64,000 nucleotides of DNA. It comes from Petrolisthes cinctipes (Eukaryota; Arthropoda; Malacostraca; Decapoda; Porcellanidae). Positions 22,501-31,867 of the stretch are shown here, in pieces. The notes under the pieces are model-generated. The model was not told where the DNA came from, did not search any database, and saw only the letters and a program-made list of their open reading frames with translations. The DNA lies in assembly GCA_033782935.1 (NCBI GenBank), contig JAWQEG010004784.1, positions 33,501 to 97,500 on the forward strand, given 5' to 3'. The position numbers and the translations under genes were made by a program. Positions within the stretch are counted from its first letter, which is position 1. Every line of letters begins with the position of its first letter.

Positions 22501-24394
22501 CTCTGGAGTTAATCCTGGAAGTAACTGACCTTTGCCGAGACTTTGTGGAGAGACACTTCAACTTGCAGGAACCATTGTACTTCACCTTCACCCACCTCGT
22601 GTGTCGCACTGCACGCCCAGGTCAGAACTCTGATGCTCTCTTCTGCTACTGATGCCAAATTAGTGATGCTTTTTTTAGCATAACTAAAATGGCCTTTAAT
22701 TAATGTAATTGCAGTATCTCCAGATCACTTTTTTATAGAAATTAAATCAGCTTAAGAGTGAACAAGTTTAGAAGTGAAGATCAGAAGATCCTTTAAGGAT
22801 AACAGGGAGTTGAGGATAGTTCAGAGCCACTTTGAACACCAATATTGATGGAAAAAGTGTCAGAAGTTGGTCAATCTACAACAGCTGATATGAGTTTTCC
22901 AGTGAGGACTCTAGAAATGGGGTTGTAGAGATAAGGAGAAAAGTTTAGAGAGTAGTAATTTGTACTACACCTTATCAAAAGCTTTGGAAATGTCAAGGGC
23001 AATGATCAAAGACTCGCCATAATTCTGGTGAGGTTCAGTAGACCATATATGGATAAGGTATGATAGAAGCTTGCTAATGGAACAGACTTTACATAAAGTC
23101 TGGTGATTAGAAAAGAAGGTACATTTTCATTTGTTTAAGGATGATAACATTTAGATCTGCCCAGTGAGGTTGACTATCTTTCTTCTTACTTTCCCAGAGA
23201 TGTCTTTCAATAGATCAATGAGTGATCTGAGCCATGCTGTTCATGTGGACAACTGCCTTCTACAGGACTCGGGGGACTGTCTCAGACATCCTCCTGCATA
23301 CACCTTCAGAGACTACAGGTACTGTACCTAATGTCAGTTACTGTACTAAATGTCACAGTAGCACCTCAATCATTTTGAAGTAAGCACATTACCACAGAAC
23401 TATCCTGTGCCTTATGAAGCTTTAGAATTATTGTTCTAGCATATAGATATATAAAGACCTCGAAATATTGACTGAAAAATATTTTTTCCTTTTCCGAATA
23501 AAGAAAAGTCAAATACTGTAGAAGTCTTCTACAATTCATTAGTCAAGTATTTTCTCAGACACTATATGCCAATTATCAATGCCATAGATGTGGAAGATTT
23601 TTCCAGTGGAATCTGTGTGTACCCTCATTAGATTAAATATAACATGCAAAAAATCATAATAGCTCGAAGAATGGTAAAATGACCTCACCTGTATCACAGT
23701 CACTTTATGATATCATCAGAGACAGACAATTGAAAATTGCGGTACATAATTAATACCCCTACTAATGAGATCAAATAAGATTATGATACTAATGGAGAAC
23801 GAATTTCTGTTTTTGTAATAGAAGTTATTAAAATTTTATAATCTAAATCTTGATATTGTACCTTTCCAGTGCCATACTTTACCTGAATAGTGAATTCAAA
23901 GGAGGAGAATTCATCTTTACACATGACCAATCAGGAATGTCATATGAGGTATGGATGAGCTACTCTTTGTAGTTATCAATACAGAAACCCCACCTTATGC
24001 ATGTGTACATACAAAAAAGCAATAGCTATGACTGCATCCCATGGATATTGTGCTGCATATATCCCCATACATATTAATCAATATTGTATATGACGATGCT
24101 TTTTGATAATTTAGTGATATAATTTAGGAATAAATACTGTAGTTGATATAATATGTAACTAAAGATAATTGTAAGATAACTGTGGTTTGTGTTGTGCAGT
24201 CTGCAGTGAACCCGGAGTGTGGGCGGCTGGTGGGGTTCTCCTCTGGGCCAGACAATCCTCATGGTGTGCTGCCGGTGCTGGAAGGAAGTCGGTGTGCCAT
24301 TGGTATGTGGTTCACACATGACAGGCGACACAAGGAGGTGGAGCGCAGCCTGGCTGAGCTACTACTGAAAAAGATTGAAGCTGGTCAAATCTAG
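7549..24394 (+). CDS. P3H1: Prolyl 3-hydroxylase (leprecan family), complete
   Basis: Leprecan-type enzymes hydroxylate collagen proline at C3 in the endoplasmic reticulum, using Fe(II), 2-oxoglutarate and O2. I resolve 13 coding exons with GT-AG borders: 7549-7766, 8176-8401, 9038-9181, 10998-11178, 13228-13353, 13480-13616, 14073-14180, 21179-21403, 21913-22008, 22470-22620, 23198-23318, 23870-23948 and 24200-24394. They sum to 2007 nt, i.e. 668 residues plus TAG, with all phases matching (human P3H1 is ~736). Residues 1-~20 are a hydrophobic signal peptide. Four CxxxC motifs (C74/78, C108/112, C235/239, C265/269) mark the TPR-like N half. The dioxygenase domain has GDGY and SPHTP (exon 9), FTFTHLVCR (exon 10), ligands H553, D555 and H625, and 2-oxoglutarate Arg635. 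N83 and N128 are glycosylation sequons. The C terminus AGQI lacks the KDEL-type signal of vertebrate P3H1. The symbol follows the single-copy arthropod convention; assignment among the P3H1/2/3 paralogues is not tested. Intron 7 is 7 kb. Confidence 0.95.
8640..8900 (-). mobile_element. LINE 3' fragment (C-terminal tail), family L-a
   Basis: In P3H intron 2. The minus strand encodes MYGNEVKGLGVRERPPVSW and, further on, ENMRERN, similar to the frame at 13.8 kb, including the motif [RP]PxV[RS]WAN. This is the tail seen after the reverse transcriptase of many non-LTR elements. The 3' end runs into a GATAG-type simple repeat near 8638-8650. It is severely 5'-truncated, and its orientation is opposite to the host gene. 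Confidence 0.6.
9690..10120 (+). mobile_element. LINE 3' fragment (RT C-terminal tail), family L-b
   Basis: In P3H intron 3. The frame from 9709 encodes FRAYERCASRLCNGLPLNVW and then FKKKFKTQLF, the conserved C-terminal pattern (…NSLP…FKK.LK..LF) of CR1/Jockey/RTE-like reverse transcriptases. A SINE insertion (9891-9986) splits the end of the frame. Removing it and one duplication copy restores the tail to a stop near 10024. Downstream, 10025-10110 looks like the element's 3' UTR, ending in an AAAC/AAGT-rich tail. Confidence 0.65.
9891..9986 (+). mobile_element. Short retroposon with (CAA)n tail, nested in a LINE (family B)
   Basis: Flanked by a perfect 13-bp duplication ACATGGATGATAT (9878-9890 and 9987-9999). 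It ends GCCAGACAGTCTGGGGAAC followed by TACAACAAC, a 3' end also found at 40704 and 55429 on the minus strand. The insertion interrupts the terminal codons of the L-b LINE, so it is younger than that LINE. Confidence 0.85.
10370..10680 (+). mobile_element. LINE 3' fragment (C-terminal tail), family L-c
   Basis: Also in P3H intron 3. The + strand encodes EVSNRLKKQRLRHVWRKEED followed, after small gaps, by a K-rich GRR-like segment and a DRREWQRFI-like end. This matches the …KK.RLRW.GH..R…E.…DR..W… pattern following the reverse transcriptase of many non-LTR elements. The reading frame is broken between about 10560 and 10640. Confidence 0.6.
11463..12712 (+). mobile_element. pogo/Tigger-like transposon, internally decayed
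   Basis: In P3H intron 4. The left end is CAGTAAACACTTGCTAACTC; the right end, inverted, is CAATAAACCTTCGCTAAGTC. TA dinucleotides at 11461-11462 and 12713-12714 form the target duplication. From about 11877 the + strand encodes a K/R-rich start (MVLKRKLSS…), then CEKVNIVKR, then after one frameshift LGLIQTTVATIV and DKEH. This matches the CENP-B-type helix-turn-helix at the N terminus of pogo transposases. No DDD/DDE catalytic core is left; repeats at 12131-12371 occupy its place. Confidence 0.75.
12131..12371. repeat. Direct repeat, ~90-bp unit x2, inside the pogo element
   Basis: The segment GTGGAGTCACCGTGGTAA through TGTGGCTCCGTGGCT is present at 12131-12224 and again at 12282-12371 with a few changes, separated by an AT-rich spacer. 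This repeat replaces what should be transposase sequence. Confidence 0.8.
13750..14040 (+). mobile_element. LINE 3' fragment (C-terminal tail), family L-a
   Basis: Fills most of P3H intron 6. The + strand encodes LRWIGHVERMKDREFAKMYG, the classic R.GHV.RM tail after non-LTR reverse transcriptases, then SDRPLVRWAN and YLRERN. It is the same family as the minus-strand fragment at 8640, in inverted orientation. The 3' end passes into (AGAT)n-like sequence at 14008-14040, close to the next exon acceptor at 14072. Confidence 0.7.
14657..15237. mobile_element. pogo-like MITE, 581 bp
   Basis: In P3H intron 7. The left end CACTCGACCCTCGATTTAAT and the inverted right end CACTTGACCCTCGATTTAAT are nearly identical. 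TA lies at 14655-14656 and 15238-15239. The interior has subterminal repeats (TTTTCCAGTAACGGTCA twice near 15155-15195) and no transposase. Ends of the type CASTTGACCCTCG with a TA target are typical of Tigger/pogo relatives. Confidence 0.8.
17472..17560. mobile_element. Isolated pogo-like terminus
   Basis: CAGTAAACCTTCTATAATTC followed by ATAATAATTGGGGC resembles the left end of the pogo element at 11463 (CAGTAAAC…AATTGGGG), and later TATCTGAATTC…TTATTCGAACC echoes that element's subterminal repeats. No partner end was located. Confidence 0.35.
19020..19300. repeat. Degenerate minisatellite in P3H intron 7
   Basis: Phrases such as TTGAGACATTG, ACATTGAGACATTGG, AAATTGATACTTTGAG and ACATTGTGGTACTGTAAATT recur at roughly 30-45-bp spacing. 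Copies are strongly diverged, so the period is uncertain. Confidence 0.4.
19432..19582. mobile_element. TTAA hairpin MITE, copy 1
   Basis: Runs from TTAAGGGGAGATTC to a TTAA at 19579-19582. The core hairpin arms are CTGATTCCTCC and TGTTTCATGGCATAGTTAGG. An A run (19558-19572) lies in the right arm. Same family as 21593, 50026, 58947 and 61180. Confidence 0.65.
19583..21178. other. P3H intron 7, last part
   Basis: AT-rich intron sequence up to the exon 8 acceptor. I see no gene or distinct repeat in it. Confidence 0.5.
21593..21754. mobile_element. TTAA hairpin MITE, copy 2
   Basis: Inside P3H intron 8 (21404-21912). TTAA at both ends (21593-21596 and 21751-21754). The right end AGAATCTCCCCTTAA is the inverse of the left end of copy 1. 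The arms carry GGCTACTGATGTCTTCCAAC and the inverted partner CATAGCATAGGGAATTCACT, so copies have drifted but the fold is kept. Confidence 0.7.
22770..23160 (-). mobile_element. Jockey/CR1-like reverse transcriptase fragment
   Basis: In P3H intron 10, antisense to the host gene. The minus strand encodes KLLSYLIHIWSTEPHQNYGE followed by SLIIALDISKAFDKV. The latter is RT motif A, with its first catalytic aspartate in ALDISKAFDKV. The frame ends just after. It is related to, but not the same copy as, the relic at 38640-40240. Confidence 0.75.
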
Positions 24395-24635
24395 TCGTGT
24401 ACAATATTATTTACATATGATGTTATCCTTTCTTTACAGAGATTTAATTTTCTATTGACATATATTTTTTATATTTTTGCTAAAGCAGACAATTTATTGA
24501 GTCATAGACTAGTACATATTGTATAGTTTTTATCAGATGTTTTCTTGTTTTGAATATACATGTAATTATAATGATGGAGACATTTAGGTTTGGTGATAAA
24601 TGGAAGGAGAAGTCTGGCAGCATGAGTTTGAGGAG
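24395..24635 (+). other. P3H 3' UTR region
   Basis: AT-rich sequence between the P3H stop and the next SINE-like insertion. No canonical AATAAA is obvious; AATATA at about 24551 is a weak alternative. The polyadenylation site is not determined. Confidence 0.4.
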
Positions 24636-24648
24636 GGAAGTTGAAGTT

Positions 24649-25265
24649 GTTGTTGCTGCTTTTCTGGGGCAAATGGCCTCTGTCCCACAGACCCCAGGTA
24701 CTCTCAGGCCATAGTGTAAAACAAATAAAAACAAAGGTGGGCTACTGAAGCAAATCCCAGGTATATGGGACCAGAGTTCATATGACCAGGGAGTCTGGGG
24801 GCCTCCAACTGCCTGGGAGATTGGGGGTGAAGGTCTGTGATCCCACTGCCAATGCTGTGAGCCCAAGAGTATGTTACACAAGAGTTACAAGTGGGGCTGC
24901 ACCTTCCAACCAAGTAGTCTTGAAGGGACTGAAAGGAAGAGGGAAAAGACTGCAGCAGGCTGTGGGAAATGTCGCCCCAGTGGACTGGCGATCCAAACAT
25001 CTGTCATCATAAAAAGAGAAAAAAATGCGCCACCAGATGCAGTACAGTATTCCTCAAGTGGACAATAATTTAATCCATGTGGCTCATCTCTACAATTCCA
25101 CTAGGAAGCAGAAGTGTGCCCTGTCACTCAGAAGGCTGTCTCGCTAGCACTTCACATCGCCAACAACCCACATATGCTAGGAAGTGACCAGATCCTACAA
25201 CAATCTTTGTTCTAGCCATGTGGGGATGACTGGAATCCACAGTGAATAAAGTCTCACTGGGCATT
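24649..25265 (-). mobile_element. SINE-like retroposon family A, copy 2
   Basis: Flanked by a perfect 13-bp duplication GGAAGTTGAAGTT (24636-24648 and 25266-25278). Minus-strand start TGCCCAGTGAGACTTTATTC, end in (CAA)n-like sequence. It is the most diverged of the four copies, and carries 76 extra bases at 25109-25184 bounded by the 8-mer CTAGGAAG. Confidence 0.85.
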
Positions 25266-25309
25266 GGAAGTTGAAGTTATTTGGGTGGAGGTTTTCAATT
25301 GAGAGGATA

Positions 25310-25365
25310 CAATCTTCCGACCCTCAGGTTACGAGCCCGGCACACTAACCACTTCCCCTCATATT
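25310..25365 (-). other. tRNA-Thr-like fragment (SINE head or tRNA relic)
   Basis: The minus strand reads GTGGTTAGTGTGCCGGGCTC then GTAACCTGAGGGTCGG. This resembles the D arm and anticodon arm of tRNA-Thr(CGT) (box A TGGTTAGTG, anticodon region CTCGTAA), followed by a degraded box B (GATTGTATCC). No acceptor stem pairs, so it is not a functional tRNA gene. Confidence 0.5.
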
Positions 25366-28216
25366 ATATAATAATAGGATGTACAGTTGGGGGGAGGATT
25401 TGAACATCCTTGGTAGTTTCTGGTAACAACACCAGGAGTAAACATGTTAATATTAGACAAAATTTGTGACTTATTACATAACGATAACTGATAACTGTGG
25501 ACATAGACGAACCACAGACTGTGAAACAAAAGTTACCCTTCAACTCATAAATATTTTGTCTCACTGATGTGTTTACTCTTAGAGTTGTTGCCAGAAACCG
25601 CCAACTTTGTTTAGATACTTTATTCCCAAATGTACCTACTCAGTTGTTTCACATGGTTGTCATAGTAGCATTGTAGTAACTCATTGGTTGTCATTTTAGA
25701 GGGAAGTGTCACATTCAGTCCAGGGGTATGTTACAAATGATGGAGTTTAGAGCCCCTATTTCACAAAAATATGTCCTAATCCAAACTGTTAGTCAGTGGA
25801 ATCACCCCCACCTTCCACACAGATATAATTTACATAGCCTATAATTAATCCTTATCATTCTATTCCTGTACTTAATTTTTACACGTAAATGTCATCACCT
25901 GGCATATATCAGCTGTATTTACTATTTCTTCCCTTGAAAAGGAATAGTAGGTTGATGCAGTGGTTGTGTTTTGTATTTTTACTTTAATTGTGCCTTGTAG
26001 GCCTGTGTTTGAAGCTAATCATCATAAATAACTGATAAGGGAGGGGTAGCACCATCAAGTAAACGAATCAGGAGCTACACCACCAACTGTAGGCTATCTG
26101 GCCTATCTCGGGTGGAATCCATTTTCATTTTATATTAGAGAGGAGGAATCCACCCACACTAAACCTCTTGGATAAGATTCCCTCTCCATTCTATTTAAAT
26201 CATAGATCTGCCTTTGCACTTCCCTCCATTCTATTCAAGTAGATCTTCACAGTACATGCATCTTTCTGTTGCCTTGGAAATCACGTGCAAGACTATTGAC
26301 AAAGGGAAAATATTATAGTGCAGTATACTGCACAGTGCATGGTGAACTTTGTATTTTTATGCTTGAAAAAAAAAATGGTTGAACTACATTTGAGAAGTTG
26401 AAGTAGATAATATTAGGTCCCTGTCTGGCATATCTAAACTAAATAATCAGTGTGTCCATGACTTTAGATTTTAATATTTCATGAATATTAACCGAGACAG
26501 TCTTGAAAGCACAATAACCTGGAAACATGTTTACACTGAAGATTGTATAAGATGATTATGAGTGAAGTAAAATTACATTTCTATTAGTGTCTTTTCCATC
26601 CTGAAAATGTTGAGGTAAATGATATTTTTCCATCTTAGGCAGAATTCGTCTCCATTTATTGTACTTTCCAGTTAAATTCTTTACTTATAATATTCATTGA
26701 TATTAGAAATGAAGTGTATCACTAGCACACCACTTCTTCATTAGGTTACACATCCCATCACTAGAACACTACCTCTTCATTAGATTACACATCCCATCCT
26801 AATTAATGCACCGAATGCATGTTTTGTGGAAAGATATCATGGTTGCATAATGAGATTGTACTTATAAAAGGAGAAGAAACAAGACTGTGCTAGGCCAGAA
26901 AGACCTTGTAGGCTACCACAGAGGAGGAGGATACAAAGAGGAGAGACAGCTAGCAAAAAGGAAAGGAGAAACATCCAAAGAGAGGAGAGGGATTGGTTCA
27001 GGTTCGAAGGGTTGCCCAAACCTCCCTCTTTCTTCTCTGTCACATTCTCACTTGTCCTACAGGATCTTCTAGGCAAAGGGCAGACTTCTTTCATCCTCAA
27101 ATCAAATCCTCTCTTGTTTTATTACTGGTCTGGCGCAGTCATCTTTCTCTTTTCATTCATTCAGACAACACAAACCTGTTTTATCACATCTTCCCTCCTT
27201 TCCGACACTTCCTTCCACTTCTCACCTCTTCCTGCTTCAATGACCTTCGTTGCCGCGACGCCAGACAATTTTATCGACCAATCACTCATCCACACCTCTC
27301 TTCCAGCTTCATGATCCATTTATTATTTCACTCATCTCTTTGCATTACTTTATATTTTTCTATCTAACCGTACACGTATATTTATACTCCTAGTTCTCAC
27401 ATTCCGCTTTTCCTTCCTCATTCCTCGCTTTCTTTTCATCCCCTCTTCTCTCTCAGTAAATTTTTGTCCACTACTCTGCCTCTTTTTACCTCTTCCCCTC
27501 CCTCGCCTGTTTCCTCCTCCTTCCTCAATGTTTGGTATTGGATGGATGCTGCTCTGGGTTCATGTTTTGAATTCTTTTACTGGCAGGGAGAATCAGATAG
27601 TAATTTATTTCGCACAACAGATACCAAGGCAATACTGATACAATTAAGGTAGTAGGGGGGATTATAAGGGGGAGTAAATCGTATACCCTGTATGTGATTA
27701 GATTTTCCATTAGAAAGAACTCTTATTTTCTACATTAAACTTTCTTCTTGGGTTAATTGTAAGCGAAAATATAGCGAGCTAACAGCTATAAAGTACAATT
27801 ATCATAATATAGAAATATAATCAGTTCAACCAATCATGCACGAGCAATGCAAGGTGGCAGTGGTGAGTGATAGTCGTGTTGTGTAGGCTATAATAGTGGC
27901 ATGGCACAACAAAGTTTTAAATTAATGTTACGAATGTTAGAATATTTTCAATTGCATAGGTGCTGGAATTGTGTCGATTAAGTACAAGTAAGTATAATCG
28001 TTTCACTGTGGATGTATTGTATGAAGAAAGTCCTATGCAAAAGTTTGTCTTTAGAGAAGCATTTTCGTCACCTTTATCCATATGTCCGACTATAATAGCT
28101 GTGGGAATATTATGTGCAATTTTTTCTGTCTCTAGTTTGTATATGTTCCCACACGATCAATTAAGTTCATAAGTAAAAAAAGATATATACCGGCCTGTAG
28201 GACTATACATGTAGGC
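25366..28216. other. Intergenic DNA
   Basis: No gene recognised. 26880-27360 is purine-rich then pyrimidine-rich, with open frames but no protein signature. Confidence 0.5.
26719..26796. repeat. Tandem duplication, 39-bp unit x2
   Basis: TCACTAGMACACYACYTCTT units start at 26719 and 26758, each ending TTACACATCCCA, with four differences between them. Confidence 0.85.
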
Positions 28217-28218
28217 TA

Positions 28219-28443
28219 CAGTTGGACACAGGAATTCGTGGTACAGCCCAGGTGAAAGATGCTTGTCCCTCTCCAGTCCCTCCAGCAACCAGTGACTTTT
28301 GTCCGGTATTATTTGCTTTTTGTCACCATCCCACATCATAGTTTATGCCTCTGGTATATCTCTTTGGTCGCTGAGGAATTTCATACTGGCTTGAGCTGAG
28401 CATTTTCCACCTCGGCTGTACCACGAATTCCTGTGTCCAACTG
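28219..28443. mobile_element. Tc1/mariner-type MITE with perfect 30-bp TIRs
   Basis: The first 30 bases (28219-28248, starting CAGTTGGACACAGG) are an exact inverse of the last 30 (28414-28443). TA flanks both sides (28217-28218 and 28444-28445). At 225 bp with no coding potential it is a non-autonomous element; the perfect arms suggest recent activity. It lies 14 bp from the target-site duplication of SINE-like copy 3. Confidence 0.9.
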
Positions 28444-28470
28444 TACTGCAATATTTACGTCTATTGGTGT

Positions 28471-29021
28471 TATTGTTGATGTTCTCCAGGGGCAGAATGG
28501 CCTCCTGCCCCACAGACCCCTGGTACACTCTGGTCGCATTGAAAAAAACAAATTAAAATAAAGGAGGGGCTGGCCATACATGCCTGGGCTACCGAAACAC
28601 ATCCCAGGGAAATGGGACCAGAGCTTACTGGACCAGGGAGTCTGGGGGCCTCCGACCGCCAGGGAGATTGGGGAAAAGGTTTTTGATCCAACAGCCAGTG
28701 CTGTGGGCCCAAGTCCACGTTACAACAAGAGCTTCAAGTGGGGCCGCACCTTCCATGAGACCAGCCCTGAAGGGACCATAAGGGGGAGGGAGTTTACACT
28801 GCTGCATGCAAAGGGAAATGCACCCCCGTGTGCTGGCGGTCTACACAGCAGTGAAAAAAAAGGAGCCTCCGGTTGCAGTACACCTCAAGTGGATTTTTAA
28901 TCCATGTGGACAAATCTCGTCAAATCCACTAGAAAGTGACCAGATCCTACAACAATCTTTATTCTAGCCCTGTGGAGGATGACTAATATTCACAGAGAAT
29001 AAAGTCAGCCCCCCTGGGCAG
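28471..29021 (-). mobile_element. SINE-like retroposon family A, copy 3
   Basis: Flanked by a perfect 13-bp duplication CGTCTATTGGTGT (28458-28470 and 29022-29034). Full length, with the minus-strand start TGCCCAGGGGGGCTGAC and a short, decayed CAA tail (…AACATCAACAATA). It keeps open frames on both strands (minus 28470-28718; plus 28580-28900), both shared with copies 1 and 4. Confidence 0.92.
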
Positions 29022-29034
29022 CGTCTATTGGTGT

Positions 29035-31692
29035 AATTAGGGGTAATAATAATATTTGATCTTGAGGTCCTTGAGTTCTGTTTGTTTTCTAAGTTCATCG
29101 AAATTGTGTCTGTGAGGTTACAAAATAATTACGGTGTAGCGTGGTTAGAATCGGGTTCATGGTACTCCTTGGCCCGTATTCGCAAAAGCAAAGTTCACTC
29201 TTAACTTAAAATTTTGTTCGTAAGCATTTATTCATGGCAAGGACTAGGACCCGGGCCGCACTGCTTCAAAATCTTAATAGCTCATACATATAGAATAGCA
29301 AAATCAATCACTGTTTCGAAATGAGCCTGAAACACTATGGTAAGGTCAGTATTGCAAACAAACGAACAAGTCTAAACTCGATTTTTTTTTTTTTTTTTTT
29401 TTTTTTTTTGTGATTACCGGCCCTCGTCTCATTTCAAGTGGTGTGTATTATCGGGTTTATTTGCCAAGGAATACGGCTCCATATCGTTATACCTTGGTCG
29501 TCGTCTCCAGGCAGGTTATGATACATTTACCATAATTTTCCGCCTTGGTATACCGGCAGGCGATTTTGTATCCCCTCCCCCCAGCTCCCCCACCCACCCA
29601 CCCCAAAAAAATATAAATAAAACATACTTCAAAGGTTGAAAAAGTTAAAAGGGAAAAATGCTAGGGGTGGTGCCCGAGGAGAAGGAAGGGGTGACGTGAA
29701 GGGCGGGGTTGCCAGGTGGTTGGAGGACTGGAGGAGGAGGAGCAGCGAGAGCCAAGAGGAGAGGAGAGGGAGGGTGGACTGGGTCACTGGGGTGGAGGTG
29801 CCGAGGTGGAGGAGGGCAAGGCGGAGGAGGGTCTTTGGAGTGGAGGAGGGAGTAGTAGAGTGCTGCCAGTCACCCTGCAGAGTGTGGAGGTGTAGCACGT
29901 CTCTCGGACCGCCTCCTTTCCGCCCTCAACCCACCATCCCTCCGTTACGAAATATCAACGTTGTTACACTCAAATCCGCGGGTTTTAACTGGTGAATAAT
30001 ATTAATGGTTATTATTGGTGGTCGTACTCCAGGCTTGGATTACACCGCGCCTCGGATGGTACTGTTCGTAGCTAATGAAGCCGTAGCCTAATTATGTCAT
30101 TATCATAATAGTATCAAGAGCATACGATGTAACAGTTACTTTGGAGGGAGTTGTAATTAACAATTGTAAACTTTATATGTAATCGACTAACTGAACTTGA
30201 AATCTATGGGTATTTAATGACGAATTATAATGAACTTAGACAGTTGCATGAAAGTTATAACTTGTTTACATACCCTCAGACACTACCGACTCGTAGGCCG
30301 CTGTTATTTATATCCTCAGAACACCATCTCCAGGTACTACTACCTCCAGTAAGACAATTTAAGTTACAATCAAACCTGATCTAGTCGTGTTGTGATACAA
30401 TTATTACCGTCGCGTGAATCTCGTGGATAACATTAGGCTGCGGAACATGCAAGGTACTGTACATATATTTAACCTAGTCCCCCTTTTGTTTTGTTTCGGT
30501 AAGATCTGATATTACAATGCTATGAACCTGTGGCACTAACTTGGGAAGAGTAAGTAGAGGGTTGTGGAGTCACGCTGGGAGGTGTAATGGTGGACTTGTT
30601 GCTTGATGGTGGACGAGGCTGTTACGGCGAGTGCTTGCAAGAGATGATTGACCTTGATTGGGAGGGATTATTTTTTTCCTTAGAGAAGGAGACAGTGCGT
30701 AGGGTAAATAGTTGATGATATATTTTGTGGAGCAAAAATAGAAGAGCAAGGTGAGAAGACTTCTGGAGCTGAATACTATTTCGATGAAACCTTAAAGGTT
30801 AAGACAAGGAAATTTGTAACGAGCCAGGCTAACACAGTTATATTTATATCAATCAGGTGATTTATAAATGCATCATGTTCCGCAAAAAAGAACGTACGAG
30901 CTTAGTAAACTAAATCACGGGAAAATGACTGCAAACCAGAAAAGAGCGCTTAGAGAGAAGCCGTGTAACTTACTGCAGGGCTGAGAATGGGGCCACAGTT
31001 TTGAGGAGATACAGGTTTGTGTGCAGTAGTGTTCGGATGTATTGAAAATAGTGACCCCATGGTGCTTCATTGTGTGGCCTCTTAATCAAACCCGAAGGAC
31101 TAAAGTACTGGCAAAAATATCAGGCAGGTGTCATTAGTCTGCACCTTTCTCTGAGTTAGGGAACCTTATGACAGGCCTTGGAAATTGACTACGAGTACCA
31201 CACACCTCTCACTGGCAGTGGTTGGGTGCTGAAATTAAATCACTGAACGTACGACAAAGATTATCTCTTCCAAGGTGTTAGTGGGTGTGAGGCGGCCTCT
31301 TACCTCCCTGTGTGGGCCTCCGGAGCATTGGTGCCACTCTTTCTGCTGAACTTCGCGCACGCTTTGACAAGTGAGAATAATGCTCCCGTGGATGTGTTTT
31401 GGTCCGGTCGGATTAGGTGAACAGTAACATTGTTTTTTTCCGAGTAATACATGATTAATAACTACTGTATATTCAGTTTGAATAATCTAGAAACAGCACA
31501 ACAAAAATAGATATGAAGTTTAAAGTAAATAACATGTCGCAGCTGTTTCGTTCTAAAAGTGACATAACGAGAGCAACCAGGGTGAGTGACTATTCCACTT
31601 CCCTCTTCAGGGACACCTTTGAGGCCAATCTCCACCATCATCACAGCCCAAGGCCAATCACAGAACACTACTGGACACTGAGTAGGACGACA
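29035..31692. other. Intergenic or 5' regulatory DNA
   Basis: A poly(T) run at 29381-29409, then a G-rich block (see 29640-29890). No protein signature was recognised. It may hold the promoter or 5' UTR of the candidate gene whose first coding exon starts at 31693. Confidence 0.4.
29640..29890 (+). other. GC-rich, GGAGG-repeat block
   Basis: Clearly GC-rich against an AT-rich background. Runs of GGG and GGAGG dominate the + strand, giving strong purine skew and many potential G-quadruplex tracts. Long open frames on both strands here follow from the skewed composition. It could be a promoter-proximal island. Confidence 0.5.
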
Positions 31693-31867
31693 ATGATGTA
31701 CTGTAGGAGCTTGGTGACTTTACTAGTGATGGTGATAGTGGTGGTGGTAGGGGAGGCAAGTGAGCTTCCTGACCGTGAGTGTTGTGATTCCGCTCCCCCA
31801 CCACCCCCGAACTACCTCACCGTCACCTCCACTTCAACCACCTCTACACCACACCCACCGACAAAAG
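31693..31867 (+). CDS. Candidate first coding exon of a secreted/membrane protein
   Basis: I do not recognise the gene. The exon starts ATGATG and encodes a short basic start (MMYCRS), then a strongly hydrophobic stretch (LVTLLVMVIVVVVGEA) typical of a signal peptide. A CC pair, a run of five prolines and a Ser/Thr/Pro-rich linker follow. It ends at a GTAGGT donor (31868) after the first base of a codon. An acceptor-like CCCTCTTCAG at about 31599-31608 could begin the exon in 5' UTR. The frame is also open upstream to 31513, but that part lacks protein-like features. Downstream exons were not identified within the window. It could be a secreted ligand, receptor or matrix protein; nothing decides between them. 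Confidence 0.5.

Noticed and set aside
25397..25407. B-box-like GTTCAAATCC on the minus strand as partner of the tRNA-Thr-like sequence
   Set aside because: On the minus strand it lies upstream of the A-box-like part, the wrong order for one pol III promoter.
29629..29995. Overlapping Arg/Glu-rich (plus) and Leu/Ser/Pro-rich (minus) frames of ~90-120 codons
   Set aside because: They follow from GGAGG-rich composition, which avoids stops on both strands. No domain, signal or splice support.
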